A DNA stretch of 36,901 bases from UBA2942 sp045127535 (GTDB lineage Bacteria > Bacillota > Clostridia > Lachnospirales > Lachnospiraceae): the NCBI GenBank assembly GCA_045127535.1, contig JBGVQN010000052.1:1-36901 (forward strand), given 5' to 3'. The notes beneath the pieces are model-generated. The model did no database searches. It was not told where the DNA came from and saw only the letters and a list, made by a program, of their open reading frames with translations. The stretch's first letter is position 1. Each line of letters opens with the position of its first letter. This document shows, piece by piece, positions 1-7,845 of this stretch. The translations under genes were made by a program, and so were the position numbers.

Positions 1-198
1 CGCAGTATAAGGATACATAAAGGTAGACACCTCCAGACATCCTGTTGCATTGCCAATGACTGCCTTATCCCCCGGGTGCAGGGCCTTTAATACATTTCTT
101 GCTGCAATGGTACCGCCGCAGCCTGCACACATTCTGTGGCCCGGAGCCAGACGGTCTTCACGGTTCTGTATTTCTTTGAAGTTAAATTTCTGTTCCAT
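1..198 (-). CDS. porB: 2-oxoacid (pyruvate) ferredoxin oxidoreductase, beta subunit, N-terminal part
   Basis: Only the first 66 codons are inside the window; the gene runs off the left edge. The protein opens with a short leader followed by GHRMCAGCGGTIAARN, the C-x2-C-G motif near the start of PorB-type beta subunits. These subunits bind thiamine diphosphate and one [4Fe-4S] cluster and perform the decarboxylation of pyruvate with coenzyme A. The ATG at 198 follows a strong GGAGGAAAT site 7-10 bases upstream and starts 16 bases after the porA stop, so it is the fourth gene of the porG-porD-porA-porB unit. The exact substrate (pyruvate versus branched-chain 2-oxoacid) cannot be fixed from this fragment. 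Confidence 0.9.
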   Translation of the reverse strand, partial: MEQKFNFKEIQNREDRLAPGHRMCAGCGGTIAARNVLKALHPGDKAVIGNATGCLEVSTFMYPYTA

Positions 199-214
199 AT
201 TTCCTCCTGCCTCC

Positions 215-1426
215 TTACTCTCTCAGTCCCATGTACTGATACTGCTCGTAAGGTTCGCCCTGCGCCATTTTACCAAGCTGCTCATACAGTCCGCAGATAT
301 CCTCTACCTGTACATCTCTGCCGGAAAGGCCGTACAGTACATTCACTGCCTCTGCCTGATTCTTTGCTCTGTACAGTGCAGCCATGACATCTGCACCTAA
401 TGGGCCGCCCTGGGCGCTGTAGCCCTCACAACGATCCATTACTGCAATGGCCTTGGCACCGGAAAGCGCTGCTGCGATCTCCTCTGCCGGGAATGGACGG
501 AATACACGTACCTTTAACAGACCTGCTTTCACGCCCTTGGCTCTCAAGGACTTGATGGCCTCCTTAATGGTACCGCAGACACAGCCGATGGCTACACATA
601 CCACCTCTGCATCCTCTAACGCATAGCCCTCGAAGAATCCGTAGCTTCTGCCGGACATTTCTCCAAAGGACTTGCCTACCTCTAAGATCACCTGCTTGGC
701 AGCCTTCATGGCCTCTGCCTGTGCCTTTTTTGCTTCCATACAATACTTGGATACTGCATATGGACCTACTGCCATTGGCTCATCCTTCTTTAACAGATAA
801 TGCTCCGGCGCAAAGTCTCCTGCAAAATTCTTAACAGGCTCATCTGGCAGCAGCGTGATGTTTTCTACTGCATGGCTGGTAATAAAACCATCCTGGCAGA
901 TCATAACTGGCAGCATTACGTCCTTATGCTCTGCAATCGGATATGCCTGGATAAAGTTATCGTAAACCTCCTGGTTGTTTTCTGCATAGATCTGGATCCA
1001 TCCGGAATCTCTTGCACCCATACTGTCGGAATGATCTGCGTTGATGTTGATGGGGCCTGTAAGGGCACGGTTTACCACTGCCATTACGATAGGCAGACGG
1101 TCAGATGCTGCTACATACAGCATCTCCCACATATAAGCCAGACCACAGGAGGAAGTAGCAGTCAGGGTCCTGGCGCCTGCTGCAGATGCACCCATAGCTG
1201 CACTCATGGAACTATGCTCACTTTCCACAGGAATAAACTCTGTATCAATCACACCATTGGAAATCATGGTGGCTACAAACTGTGGGATCTCTGTAGATGG
1301 GGTAATAGGGAATGCCGGCATTACATCCGGGTTAATCTGACGGATGGCATTGGCTACTGCCTCATTACCGGACATACGATCCGGGATGCCCGCAACCGGT
1401 TCTGTATATAATTTCTTTTCTGTCAT
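215..1426 (-). CDS. porA: 2-oxoacid (pyruvate) ferredoxin oxidoreductase, alpha subunit
   Basis: A 403-residue protein of normal length for the separate alpha subunit of four-subunit pyruvate:ferredoxin oxidoreductases. The N-terminal half is the pyrimidine-binding domain, with the typical run NAIRQINPDVMPAFPITPST near residues 26-45 and SEHSSMSAAMGASAAGART near residues 69-87. The C-terminal part (about 260-360) is the transketolase C-like domain, including VFRPFPAEEIAAAL. With beta, gamma and delta subunits it converts a 2-oxoacid plus CoA to acyl-CoA, CO2 and reduced ferredoxin in the cytosol. The start at 1426 has AAAGGA 5 bases upstream. It lies 107 bp downstream of porD and 16 bp upstream of porB in one minus-strand operon. 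Substrate choice between pyruvate and 2-oxoisovalerate is inferred, with pyruvate more likely in a fermenter. Confidence 0.93.
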   Translation of the reverse strand: MTEKKLYTEPVAGIPDRMSGNEAVANAIRQINPDVMPAFPITPSTEIPQFVATMISNGVIDTEFIPVESEHSSMSAAMGASAAGARTLTATSSCGLAYMWEMLYVAASDRLPIVMAVVNRALTGPININADHSDSMGARDSGWIQIYAENNQEVYDNFIQAYPIAEHKDVMLPVMICQDGFITSHAVENITLLPDEPVKNFAGDFAPEHYLLKKDEPMAVGPYAVSKYCMEAKKAQAEAMKAAKQVILEVGKSFGEMSGRSYGFFEGYALEDAEVVCVAIGCVCGTIKEAIKSLRAKGVKAGLLKVRVFRPFPAEEIAAALSGAKAIAVMDRCEGYSAQGGPLGADVMAALYRAKNQAEAVNVLYGLSGRDVQVEDICGLYEQLGKMAQGEPYEQYQYMGLRE

Positions 1427-1533
1427 AACAATCCTTTCTGATGCCTGTAATCACATCTGTGTATAATGGACCGGTTCTACAGCAATCAGGCGCAAAGCCG
1501 CCCCGCCCTTCCGGTCATCTGATACCTGTGGTT

Positions 1534-1836
1534 TTACTGCCCTTCTCTCATGGAAATGGCACCAAATGGACAGGCTTTCACACAAATGCCGCAGCCTTTG
1601 CAGTGATCATAGTCAAAGTCCAGACGCTTCTCATCCTTTACCGGAATAGAGCTGTCCGGGCAGTATGGTACGCAAAGAAGGCACTGCTTACACTGATCCC
1701 AGTCAATGACTGGTGTTTCTGTGCGCCACTCTCCTGTATTAAACTGTTTGGATGTGCCAGGTTCAAATATCTTCAATCCTTCTGTCAGATCCTGCCACTT
1801 GACGGATTCATTTATTTCAGATGCTTTTAAAGCCAT
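1534..1836 (-). CDS. porD: 2-oxoacid ferredoxin oxidoreductase, delta (ferredoxin-like) subunit
   Basis: A 100-residue two-cluster ferredoxin subunit. Two [4Fe-4S] motifs are visible: CKQCLLCVPYCP and CKGCGICVKACP, each C-x2-C-x2-C-x3-C-P, near the middle and C-terminus. It passes electrons from the catalytic subunits to soluble ferredoxin. An ATG at 1923 would add 29 residues with no family resemblance. The ATG at 1836, preceded by AGAGG and followed by MALKASEINESVKWQDLTEG, matches the usual family start and length, so it is chosen. It sits between porG (161 bp upstream) and porA (107 bp downstream) and belongs to the same operon. Confidence 0.92.
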   Translation of the reverse strand: MALKASEINESVKWQDLTEGLKIFEPGTSKQFNTGEWRTETPVIDWDQCKQCLLCVPYCPDSSIPVKDEKRLDFDYDHCKGCGICVKACPFGAISMREGQ

Positions 1837-1997
1837 ATGTACCTCTTTTCTGCGCTGCCTGATACACAGCAGGTTTGTTTTCTGCTGGAAATGCTGCGCT
1901 ATACTTTCCTGTCTGGCATACATTCTGCCATAGGTTTTGCATGCAGATCGACGGACACCCTATATTTCATGCCCACTGCATGCTGGTTTGCTGCATA

Positions 1998-2570
1998 TTA
2001 CTGCACTGCCTCTAAAGCCATGCGCAGAGCCTGCATATTGCCCTCTAATACCTCTGGCTTCTTGGCAAATTTATGTCTTAGGGAGTCTTCCATCTCTTTT
2101 AAGAATACATCCTCAGGAATCACACCGGAAATCTTTACTACACCCGCCAACATTGGAGTATTGGGGAAGTACTTGCCCAAGGTTGCCATACAGACCTTGC
2201 GGGCATCTATGGTATATACCTTTCCCTTATAGCCATTTAATAATGGAAGGATCTCTTCTTTGCTGCGGGCAGTATTGATCAGAATACCGCCAGTTTCCTT
2301 TAAACCACTGGTTACATCTACTGCATTTAATAAAGTCTCATCTACTACTGCTACATAATCCGGATTATGAATATCACAATGTACCAGAATAGGTTCGTCA
2401 CTGATTCTGTCATATGCAGTAATGGGAGCGCCCATACGCTCCGGGCCATACTCTGGAAAGCCCTGCACATGATTTCCTGTCTTAAATGCTACATCTGCCA
2501 GCAGAAGAGCTGCGGTCTTGGCACCCTGACCGCCTCTGCCGTGCCAACGAAATTCTGTTAACTTACTCAT
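1998..2570 (-). CDS. porG: 2-oxoacid ferredoxin oxidoreductase, gamma subunit
   Basis: A 190-residue protein of normal length for PorG. The start MSKLTEFRWHGRGGQGAKTA contains the hallmark HGRGGQG glycine-rich loop, and FPEYGPERMGAPITAYDR near residue 38 is also diagnostic of the gamma subunit, which helps bind CoA and assemble the complex. It is the first gene of the minus-strand por operon. The ATG at 2570 has AAGGAGGCAGC upstream. A good sigma-A-like promoter is at 2814-2842, which would give a leader of roughly 235 bases. Confidence 0.93.
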   Translation of the reverse strand: MSKLTEFRWHGRGGQGAKTAALLLADVAFKTGNHVQGFPEYGPERMGAPITAYDRISDEPILVHCDIHNPDYVAVVDETLLNAVDVTSGLKETGGILINTARSKEEILPLLNGYKGKVYTIDARKVCMATLGKYFPNTPMLAGVVKISGVIPEDVFLKEMEDSLRHKFAKKPEVLEGNMQALRMALEAVQ

Positions 2571-2813
2571 GCTGCCTCCTTATGCCTTTGTACCGGATAT
2601 GCCTTTTGAATCATATTGGATTTCCTGACGGTGATTTCACTGATTGACTGCTTTTCTGGCTTGTGGAACGATATAAAATACATACAGCTTTTCAATTTAT
2701 CTGTGAAGTAACCAAAAATAAATTTTATATCATTCACAAATTGGGGGTTCCCGATTCAAAGGTATACTTTTTACATAGGACTTATTTTTGTGCGTGATTT
2801 ACACATCTTTTAT

Positions 2814-2842
2814 AGTATAGCGTTATCTGTTTCTTTTGTAAA
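2814..2842 (-). promoter_or_regulatory. predicted promoter of the por operon
   Basis: On the minus strand TTTACA (2842-2837) and TATACT (2819-2814) are separated by 17 bases, a near-consensus vegetative promoter pointing toward porG. Transcription would begin near 2807, leaving about 235 untranslated bases before the porG ATG. No operator could be identified with confidence. Confidence 0.6.
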
Positions 2843-2949
2843 TGCTTAAAATTCATGGGATTTTTGACATTTGGATGGGGTTTGAGGGCAAATATTGCAA
2901 GAGGATACTTTTGTGTGGAAAGTAACTTTCATGACAGTTTTTCATTTTA

Positions 2950-3018
2950 TCAAAACAACAGGCAGTTCCCCTCCTATTCTCCTTAAAAAAGAAAAATGAT
3001 TGGGATATCTGCCTGTTG
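2950..3018 (-). terminator. terminator-like hairpin downstream of the DUF2325 gene
   Basis: CAACAGGCAG (2956-2965) pairs perfectly with CTGCCTGTTG (3009-3018). On the minus strand the hairpin is followed by a TTTTGATAAAA tail, about 50 bases after the stop of the DUF2325 gene. The loop is long (43 bases), so efficiency is uncertain. Confidence 0.5.
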
Positions 3019-3069
3019 TCTGGAGATGTATCAATATGTTTCTGTATGTCGTTATACTGATGTTATGTA

Positions 3070-3354
3070 TTATGCCGGCTGGCAGCGTTCCTGGAGGGCA
3101 CTGTTTAATGCGGCAATGCTGCTGGAATGTACATGAAGGATTTCTGTACCGTTTTTTTTCGCTTCCCGGACAGCTGCAGCCAGCATTTTGTGGGAAACCG
3201 TGTTGGTAAAGACAATAAGCAGGTCTGGACATCCCACTCTGCTTCTGACGGATGATTCTTTGGTGTATACTTTTGCTTTGCAGCCGTAGCCTGCACAGAC
3301 TTCGCTGTATCTGCGCTCCATACGTTCATTTCCACCGATAATTACTATACTCAT
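3070..3354 (-). CDS. DUF2325 family small protein
   Basis: A 94-residue protein beginning MSIVIIGGNERMERRY, with CAGYGCKAKVYTKES in the middle and PDLLIVFTNTVSHKM near residues 43-57. This pattern and length match the DUF2325 family, a small single-domain family of unknown function with a predicted Rossmann-like fold that presumably acts in the cytosol. The ATG at 3354 is preceded by AAAGGAGAACCT, a strong site. The gene is transcribed alone: the next gene upstream (yitT-like) ends at 3518 and a strong promoter with a 16-bp palindrome lies between. The palindrome resembles operators of DtxR/MntR-type metal-dependent repressors, so a link to iron or manganese status is inferred. The biochemical role is unknown. 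Confidence 0.82.
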   Translation of the reverse strand: MSIVIIGGNERMERRYSEVCAGYGCKAKVYTKESSVRSRVGCPDLLIVFTNTVSHKMLAAAVREAKKNGTEILHVHSSSIAALNSALQERCQPA

Positions 3355-3405
3355 AGGTTCTCCTTTATTTCTGATTCAAAGTAGTGATAGTTTCAACTTT
3401 TTATA

Positions 3406-3457
3406 GTTAGATTAAGCTAACAATCATTATCCTATCATTTCCCTATGTATTTGTCAA
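3406..3457 (-). promoter_or_regulatory. promoter with DtxR-like palindromic operator
   Basis: On the minus strand TTGACA (3457-3452), a 17-base spacer and TAGGAT (3434-3429) preceded by TGA form a strong extended -10 promoter for the DUF2325 gene. Immediately downstream, covering the predicted start site near 3422, is GTTAGCTTAATCTAAC (3421-3406 on the minus strand), 14 of 16 positions symmetric. The arm sequence and the placement over +1 resemble operators of DtxR/IdeR/MntR-type metal-responsive repressors. No regulator gene is in the window. Confidence 0.65.
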
Positions 3458-3517
3458 TATCGTTTTGGAAATTTTCAAAAATACTTGGCAAAGGGGTGCA
3501 GAAAGGGAACTATCTGA

Positions 3518-4390
3518 TCATTTTCCCTTTTCTGACCTTATATTACTGCCAAACACATCCGACGTCTCCGTAATAGAAATAAATGCATTTTCATCGATTT
3601 CCCGGACAATATTACGCATCTTACCGATCTGGAACCGGTTTACTACAAAATAAATGAGTGTCTTATCCTTATCAGAATAATATCCCTTGGCATCAATGAC
3701 TGTAATGCCGCTGGTAAACTCTGCAGAAAGCTCCTTACAGATCTGCTCTGATTTGGTGGTGATAATCATAGCCGCCTTGGCTTTGTCCAAACCATCTACA
3801 ATAAAGTCTATGGTCTTCAATGCTGCTGTATATGTCACAATAGAGTACAAAGGCAGAATCCAGCTGCTGCACACAAATCCGCAGATTATGTAAAGAATCA
3901 CATTGTAAACCATCACAAAAGTACCCACAGAAATACCCATACGCTTTGCAAAAATGACTGCCATAACCTCTATACCATCAATGGCACCTCCAAACCGGAT
4001 GGTAAGACCGCTGCCCACACCAGAAATCACACCACCAAAAATAGCACACAGAAACAGATCCTGCTGTGCCAAAGGAGAAGCAAAAGATACATCTACCGGC
4101 AGTACATCTGTAATTAAATAAGAAGAAATAGAATATACCGCTACTGCAAATACAGAATAAATGGTAAATTCCTTGCCCTGCTTTTTATATCCAAACAGGA
4201 ACAAGGGTACATTCAGCAGGATCAAAAAAACCGACAGCGACCACTGCTCTGGAGTAATCTGACCCAAAAGCATGGACGTGCCGGAAATACCGCTGTCATA
4301 TAAATCCACTGGTGCCAGAAACATAGTAACACCAATGGAATTGATAATACCTGCAATCAATAATATTAAAAAATTTTTCAGTTTCTTCAA
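3518..4390 (-). CDS. YitT family membrane protein
   Basis: About 290 residues, the usual size for YitT-type proteins: an N-terminal block of about five or six membrane segments, with the typical GSGLTIRFGGAIDGIEVMAV stretch in the middle, and a C-terminal soluble DUF2179-like domain (KAAMIITTKSEQICKEL, then ITVIDAKGYYS). Function in the family is not established; transport has been suggested. The start is uncertain. An ATG at 4459 is in frame, but its first 13 codons are encoded by the terminal repeat of a palindromic element (4422-4621). A TTG at 4390, 9 bases after GGAAAGGA and giving MKKLKNFLILLIAG, fits the family better and is preferred. A promoter lies beyond the element at 4659-4688, so the element would be in the mRNA leader. 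Confidence 0.82.
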   Translation of the reverse strand: MKKLKNFLILLIAGIINSIGVTMFLAPVDLYDSGISGTSMLLGQITPEQWSLSVFLILLNVPLFLFGYKKQGKEFTIYSVFAVAVYSISSYLITDVLPVDVSFASPLAQQDLFLCAIFGGVISGVGSGLTIRFGGAIDGIEVMAVIFAKRMGISVGTFVMVYNVILYIICGFVCSSWILPLYSIVTYTAALKTIDFIVDGLDKAKAAMIITTKSEQICKELSAEFTSGITVIDAKGYYSDKDKTLIYFVVNRFQIGKMRNIVREIDENAFISITETSDVFGSNIRSEKGK

Positions 4391-4421
4391 ATCGTAAATT
4401 TCCTTTCCAAAATAAGCACAA

Positions 4422-4621
4422 TAGGTAATTGCGAAACTGATTTTTCTCGATCCCATCACAATATATTTTCATGAAAAGCACGCTTGCGCTCTGAGTCAAA
4501 CGCAGCGGTACTAATGAAAAATCCGCTTTCAGCGAATTTTTCAAAGTGCCGGTGTTTTCCTACGGCTTTTCATCAAAAATATATTGCGCTGGAATGCAGA
4601 AAAATCAGTTTCGCAAATGTC
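4422..4621 (+). repeat. palindromic mobile-like element, copy A
   Basis: A 200-bp imperfect palindrome. The ends are TAGGTAATTGCGAAACTGAT on the left and, read inward from the right, GACATTTGCGAAACTGAT. The apical stem GAAAAATCCGCT/AGCGAATTTTTC near 4515-4542 differs completely in sequence from copies B and C yet still pairs. The shared core ACGCAGCGGTACTAA is at 4500-4514. AAATAAGCACAA (4410-4421) abuts the left end and AAATAATCACAA (4622-4633) abuts the right end, 11 of 12 identical, as expected for a target-site duplication. It encodes no protein of its own. Confidence 0.85.
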
Positions 4622-4658
4622 AAATAATCACAACATATCACAAATGCTGATTAAAAAC

Positions 4659-4688
4659 AGCATAGCACTAGAAACATTCCCATGTCAA
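4659..4688 (-). promoter_or_regulatory. predicted promoter of the yitT-like gene
   Basis: Minus-strand TTGACA (4688-4683) and TATGCT (4664-4659) with an 18-base spacer. Transcription toward the yitT-like gene would start near 4652 and pass through all of palindromic element A before the start codon. Confidence 0.5.
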
Positions 4689-4879
4689 GTTCCAAAGGGT
4701 TAAACATTTGTAAATAAAAAATTTTCACAGTTCAAATACAAATCAAATATAGATGCATTTTATCCCATTTTGGTATATACTGTTTTTAAAAACTGTCTTT
4801 TGACATATACTTTTCAAGAGAACATTTTTTGCAGTTGTAAATGATATCACACATTGCTTCGTAATCATGGAGGATTTTT

Positions 4880-5422
4880 ATGGAATGGGAATTTATAATA
4901 CTGGACTGGATTCAGTCCCTGCGCACTCCTTTGGGAGATATGATCATGCCTTTCATTTCCAGCCTGGGCAATACCGGAATCATATGGATTATTCTGACAC
5001 TGCTCCTGCTGATTTTTCCAAAGACCCGCAGGGCAGGCGTATTTATGGCAGCAGCCTTACTTTTTGATTTACTGTTATGTGACACCTTATTAAAACCACT
5101 GATTGCAAGAGCCAGACCATTTTCTGTCCGAAAAGATATCGAATTATTGATTTCTGCCCCAAGGGATTATTCTTTTCCATCTGGGCATACCGCTGTTTCT
5201 TTTGCTTCTGTTACTGCTCTTTTTCTGACTGGGAAAAAGCAGCTGTGGATCCCAGCTCTGGTATTGGCAGTATTGATTGCATTTTCCAGACTTTATCTGT
5301 ATGTGCATTATCCTACAGATATTTTAGGAGGCATTCTGGTGGGACTTGTGGCTGGATGTTTGGGTGCTTTTTGTGGAAAATGGCTGCTTGGGAAGGGGCA
5401 AAAGGGTGTCCATAGAACGTAA
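4880..5422 (+). CDS. PAP2 superfamily membrane phosphatase
   Basis: A 180-residue integral membrane protein with the three phosphatase motifs of the PAP2 superfamily in order: KPLIARARP (K-x6-RP, about residues 72-80), PSGH (about 99-102) and SRLYLYVHYPTD (SR-x5-H, about 135-146). Hydrophobic segments surround them, consistent with about five membrane passes. Likely substrates are lipid phosphates such as undecaprenyl pyrophosphate or phosphatidylglycerol phosphate; the sequence does not decide between them. The ATG at 4880 is 7 bases after GGAGG; an upstream ATG at 4868 overlaps that site in another frame and is not used. The gene stands alone, divergent from the yitT-like gene and ending at a strong bidirectional terminator. 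Confidence 0.88.
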   Translation: MEWEFIILDWIQSLRTPLGDMIMPFISSLGNTGIIWIILTLLLLIFPKTRRAGVFMAAALLFDLLLCDTLLKPLIARARPFSVRKDIELLISAPRDYSFPSGHTAVSFASVTALFLTGKKQLWIPALVLAVLIAFSRLYLYVHYPTDILGGILVGLVAGCLGAFCGKWLLGKGQKGVHRT

Positions 5423-5451
5423 TATATCTTTTCATCATGACTTTCCCTGTC

Positions 5452-5522
5452 AAAAAAACTGTGATACTGAGAAAAAGGAAGCTTTCTGCAAACAGGCTTC
5501 TTTTTCAGTATCACAGTTTTTC
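5452..5522. terminator. bidirectional terminator between the PAP2 gene and the M56 peptidase gene
   Basis: ACTGTGATACTGA, then GAAAAAGGAAGC, at 5458-5482 pairs with GCTTCTTTTTCAGTATCACAGT ending at 5518. It is flanked by a T-run on the right and an A-run on the left, so it can stop transcription from both converging genes. Confidence 0.85.
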
Positions 5523-5525
5523 ACT

Positions 5526-7412
5526 TTATGGCATTTTTTCATATAATTTTTTCATTCCAATTGCACGCTGCAGACGATACACATTTCCTTCTTTGATCAG
5601 TACAAACTGGAACACCCCTTCACTCCCCTGCAAGACAAAAGGAATCAGTCCATCCGGTTCTATCAGTTCCGGCTGTATAAATGCCTCTTGTTCCATGGAT
5701 ACCCCAGGCCCGCTAAGGCCTTCATAGCTGTAATACCCATTCAGTACAAAATACCACATATTCTCTGTTACAGGCACAAACCCATCTATATAGGCTGTGT
5801 TTGCAATCAGACTGTCCCATGCTTCTTCCGGCGTATTCCCAGCCTCCAGGTTCCGCTCATACACCTGCTCCATGATCTCCAAATTATCTTCCAATGTATA
5901 CAGCTTCTGCTGTGGAATTCTGTATTCCATTACAGTAAATGGCCGCAAATCAGAAGGCTCTGTCATACCTTCCAGCAAAACCTCTGCCATTTTTACCACA
6001 ATCTCATCCACATTGCTGTTTTGGGTATCCTGGTAGTAGATAATGGTATTGCAGTCAGAAGGTGTGGTATATCGTTCTTCACTCTCTATCACCTGCCATG
6101 TTTCACCATTGTAATCTGCAAACCAGATACTCCTTTCTGCCCCAAGCACTTCTCCCATCCATAACTGACTGCGGTTTTCTTCCAGAAGTTTCTTTGCACG
6201 TTCCATAAAGACATCTTCTTCTGTGGTTTCACCGGTTGTTTTCTCTATGGTATTTCCTTCGGATTCCGCCAGAGCTCCTTCCTGTGTTTCCTCCGGGTTT
6301 TTTGGGGCAGCTTCCTGCAATGTTTCGCCGTTGGCCTCCCCAGTCATTTCTTCCTGTGCTGGGTCTTTCGTCTCTTCCAGAATTTCCCCTGTATGTTTCT
6401 GATCCGGCTCTTTGGGATTTGTTAAAAAGCAGGCAGCCATGCCCATACACAGGAATACGCATAATACCATCATCCAGAAAGCAGGCTTTTTGCAGGATAA
6501 TACATTTTTGATCCTTTGACGAATCCCTGTTTCCCGAAATGCCAGGGGACTGACAAGAGATGCCTGGCTTTCGCTGCATGCAAGCAGTGCCTGGGCATAT
6601 GCTTTTTTATATGCCAGACTCTGGCTGCTTACAACGGCTTCGTCACAAGCCAGCTCTATATCCCGGCATAACAAAATATACGCAGTCCATACCAGAGGAT
6701 GAAACCAGTATGCTGTCAGAATCAAGAAACCGATCCACTTGACCCAGTGATGGAAATATCGGATGTGCATCTGCTCATGGGCAATTACATACCCCATGGT
6801 CTCTTCTTCCATATGAAAAGGAAGATAGATCCGGGGACGAAACAGTCCCATCACAAAGGGAGATGTGACCCGGCTGCTTTGACGGATGTTTCCTTTTTTA
6901 CCTATGGTACCAGATTGTGTCCCCTGGGGCACTGCCTGCCTCTCCCCTGCCGTTTCTACGATGCAGGGAACAGAATCCGCCACCCGTCTGTGCAGCAGCA
7001 GCTGACTGACTACTGCGTACAGCAGCAATACAAGGATACCTGCGATCCATACTCTGGAGGCTGTGAGAAGAACCTTTTGTTCCAGCGTCATGGTCACTTC
7101 GGGTACTGTTTGTGATGTGAAATATTCTGTTATTACTGGATTGATCCTCTGGTCAACCACTTCCACTCCGCTGTCTATCTGAAAGGTCCCAGTATTTGTA
7201 CTGTCATACACCACTGTCTCTGTATTGGGAATGAGACTCAGCACACTCTCAAAGGAAACAGGACATATGAGGCGGATGGCTACCATCAGCCATAAAAGCA
7301 GCCTGACGGACTTTGGCACCTTCTTCAGAAAGAGCCGCAACAATATAACGATCAGAATCAGCCAGCCTGCAGCAATGCTTCTGTTTAAGAAACCCAAAAA
7401 CAAATTTTCCAT
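5526..7412 (-). CDS. M56 family (BlaR1/MecR1-type) membrane metallopeptidase
   Basis: A 628-residue protein. Membrane segments lie near residues 14-30, 36-52, 119-140, 226-247 and 308-330. The zinc motif HEQMH is at residues 212-216, with the downstream ELACDEAV glutamates near 253-258 as third-ligand candidates, as in BlaR1/MecR1-type sensor proteases. In that family the protease domain, on signal, destroys a BlaI-type repressor; the paired repressor gene lies just upstream. The C-terminal part (about 330-628) has an acidic, Glu/Thr-rich linker (about 335-395) and then an extracytoplasmic domain that shows no obvious S-x-x-K penicillin-binding signature. The signal is therefore probably not a beta-lactam by the classical mechanism; this is inference. 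The ATG at 7412 is 49 bases after the repressor stop. Confidence 0.85.
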   Translation of the reverse strand: MENLFLGFLNRSIAAGWLILIVILLRLFLKKVPKSVRLLLWLMVAIRLICPVSFESVLSLIPNTETVVYDSTNTGTFQIDSGVEVVDQRINPVITEYFTSQTVPEVTMTLEQKVLLTASRVWIAGILVLLLYAVVSQLLLHRRVADSVPCIVETAGERQAVPQGTQSGTIGKKGNIRQSSRVTSPFVMGLFRPRIYLPFHMEEETMGYVIAHEQMHIRYFHHWVKWIGFLILTAYWFHPLVWTAYILLCRDIELACDEAVVSSQSLAYKKAYAQALLACSESQASLVSPLAFRETGIRQRIKNVLSCKKPAFWMMVLCVFLCMGMAACFLTNPKEPDQKHTGEILEETKDPAQEEMTGEANGETLQEAAPKNPEETQEGALAESEGNTIEKTTGETTEEDVFMERAKKLLEENRSQLWMGEVLGAERSIWFADYNGETWQVIESEERYTTPSDCNTIIYYQDTQNSNVDEIVVKMAEVLLEGMTEPSDLRPFTVMEYRIPQQKLYTLEDNLEIMEQVYERNLEAGNTPEEAWDSLIANTAYIDGFVPVTENMWYFVLNGYYSYEGLSGPGVSMEQEAFIQPELIEPDGLIPFVLQGSEGVFQFVLIKEGNVYRLQRAIGMKKLYEKMP

Positions 7413-7460
7413 TCTATGCCTCCTCTCTCCAACCTATTCGGCTTTCTTTCCCATCTTATG

Positions 7461-7823
7461 TCACTCTTCTTCATAGGAAGCAATCATATCCCGGATTTGT
7501 GCAACCTGATCTTTTGTCAGATGTTTATTTTTGGTAAAGGCTGCAATGAATGCCGGAAGCGATCCTTCAAATGTTTTTTCTACCAGCTCATCAATTTCTG
7601 CCATCTGCACCTGGTCTTTTGAAATCAGTGAAGTCACCACTGCGTTTTCATTCTTCAGCACACCTCTTTGCGCAAGCCTGCGGATGACCGTATAGGTGGT
7701 GGCCTTGGACCAGTCCAGTTTTTCTTTACAGAGCTTGACTAAGGCAGTACTTCCTATGGGTTCATTTTCCCAAAGGATCAGGCAAAAACGATATTCGCTT
7801 TCAAATACTTTTGGGACACTCAT
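7461..7823 (-). CDS. BlaI/MecI/CopY family transcriptional repressor
   Basis: A 120-residue winged-helix repressor of standard family size. The N-terminal DNA-binding part includes LIWENEPIGSTALVKLCKE and the recognition region WSKATTYTVIRRLAQRGVL (about residues 33-51). The C-terminal helices would dimerise. It should repress its own operon, which also holds the M56 peptidase, until the peptidase is activated. The ATG at 7823 has AGGAGG 6 bases upstream. Two GTTTAAT-containing palindromes lie in the promoter (7846-7863 and 7875-7890), consistent with autoregulation. Confidence 0.9.
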   Translation of the reverse strand: MSVPKVFESEYRFCLILWENEPIGSTALVKLCKEKLDWSKATTYTVIRRLAQRGVLKNENAVVTSLISKDQVQMAEIDELVEKTFEGSLPAFIAAFTKNKHLTKDQVAQIRDMIASYEEE

Positions 7824-7845
7824 GATATCCTCCTCTCTTTAGATT

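Larger units (their letters stand above)
2571..3069. other. intergenic region between porG and the DUF2325 gene
   Basis: About 500 AT-rich bases without a convincing gene. It holds the por leader, the por promoter at 2814-2842 and, at the far side, a terminator-like hairpin at 2950-3018 for the DUF2325 gene. Short open frames here are small, have no family features and lack good ribosome sites, so none is called. Confidence 0.7.
4391..4879. other. intergenic region between the yitT-like gene and the PAP2 gene
   Basis: About 490 bases between two divergent genes. It contains palindromic element copy A (4422-4621) with flanking direct repeats, the predicted yitT promoter (4659-4688), a small hairpin ATGCTG/CAGCAT at 4644-4663, and AT-rich DNA before the PAP2 gene in which I could not choose one clear plus-strand promoter. 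Confidence 0.75.

Noticed and set aside
2720..2745. TTGTGAATGATATAAAA on the minus strand as a Rex-type operator for the por operon
   Set aside because: Only the left half matches a Rex site; the right half lacks the TTCACAA complement, so the match is not better than expected in AT-rich DNA.
4459..4459. ATG at 4459 as the start of the yitT-like gene
   Set aside because: The first codons come from a mobile-like repeat end and no Shine-Dalgarno sequence precedes it; the TTG at 4390 has one and matches the family start.
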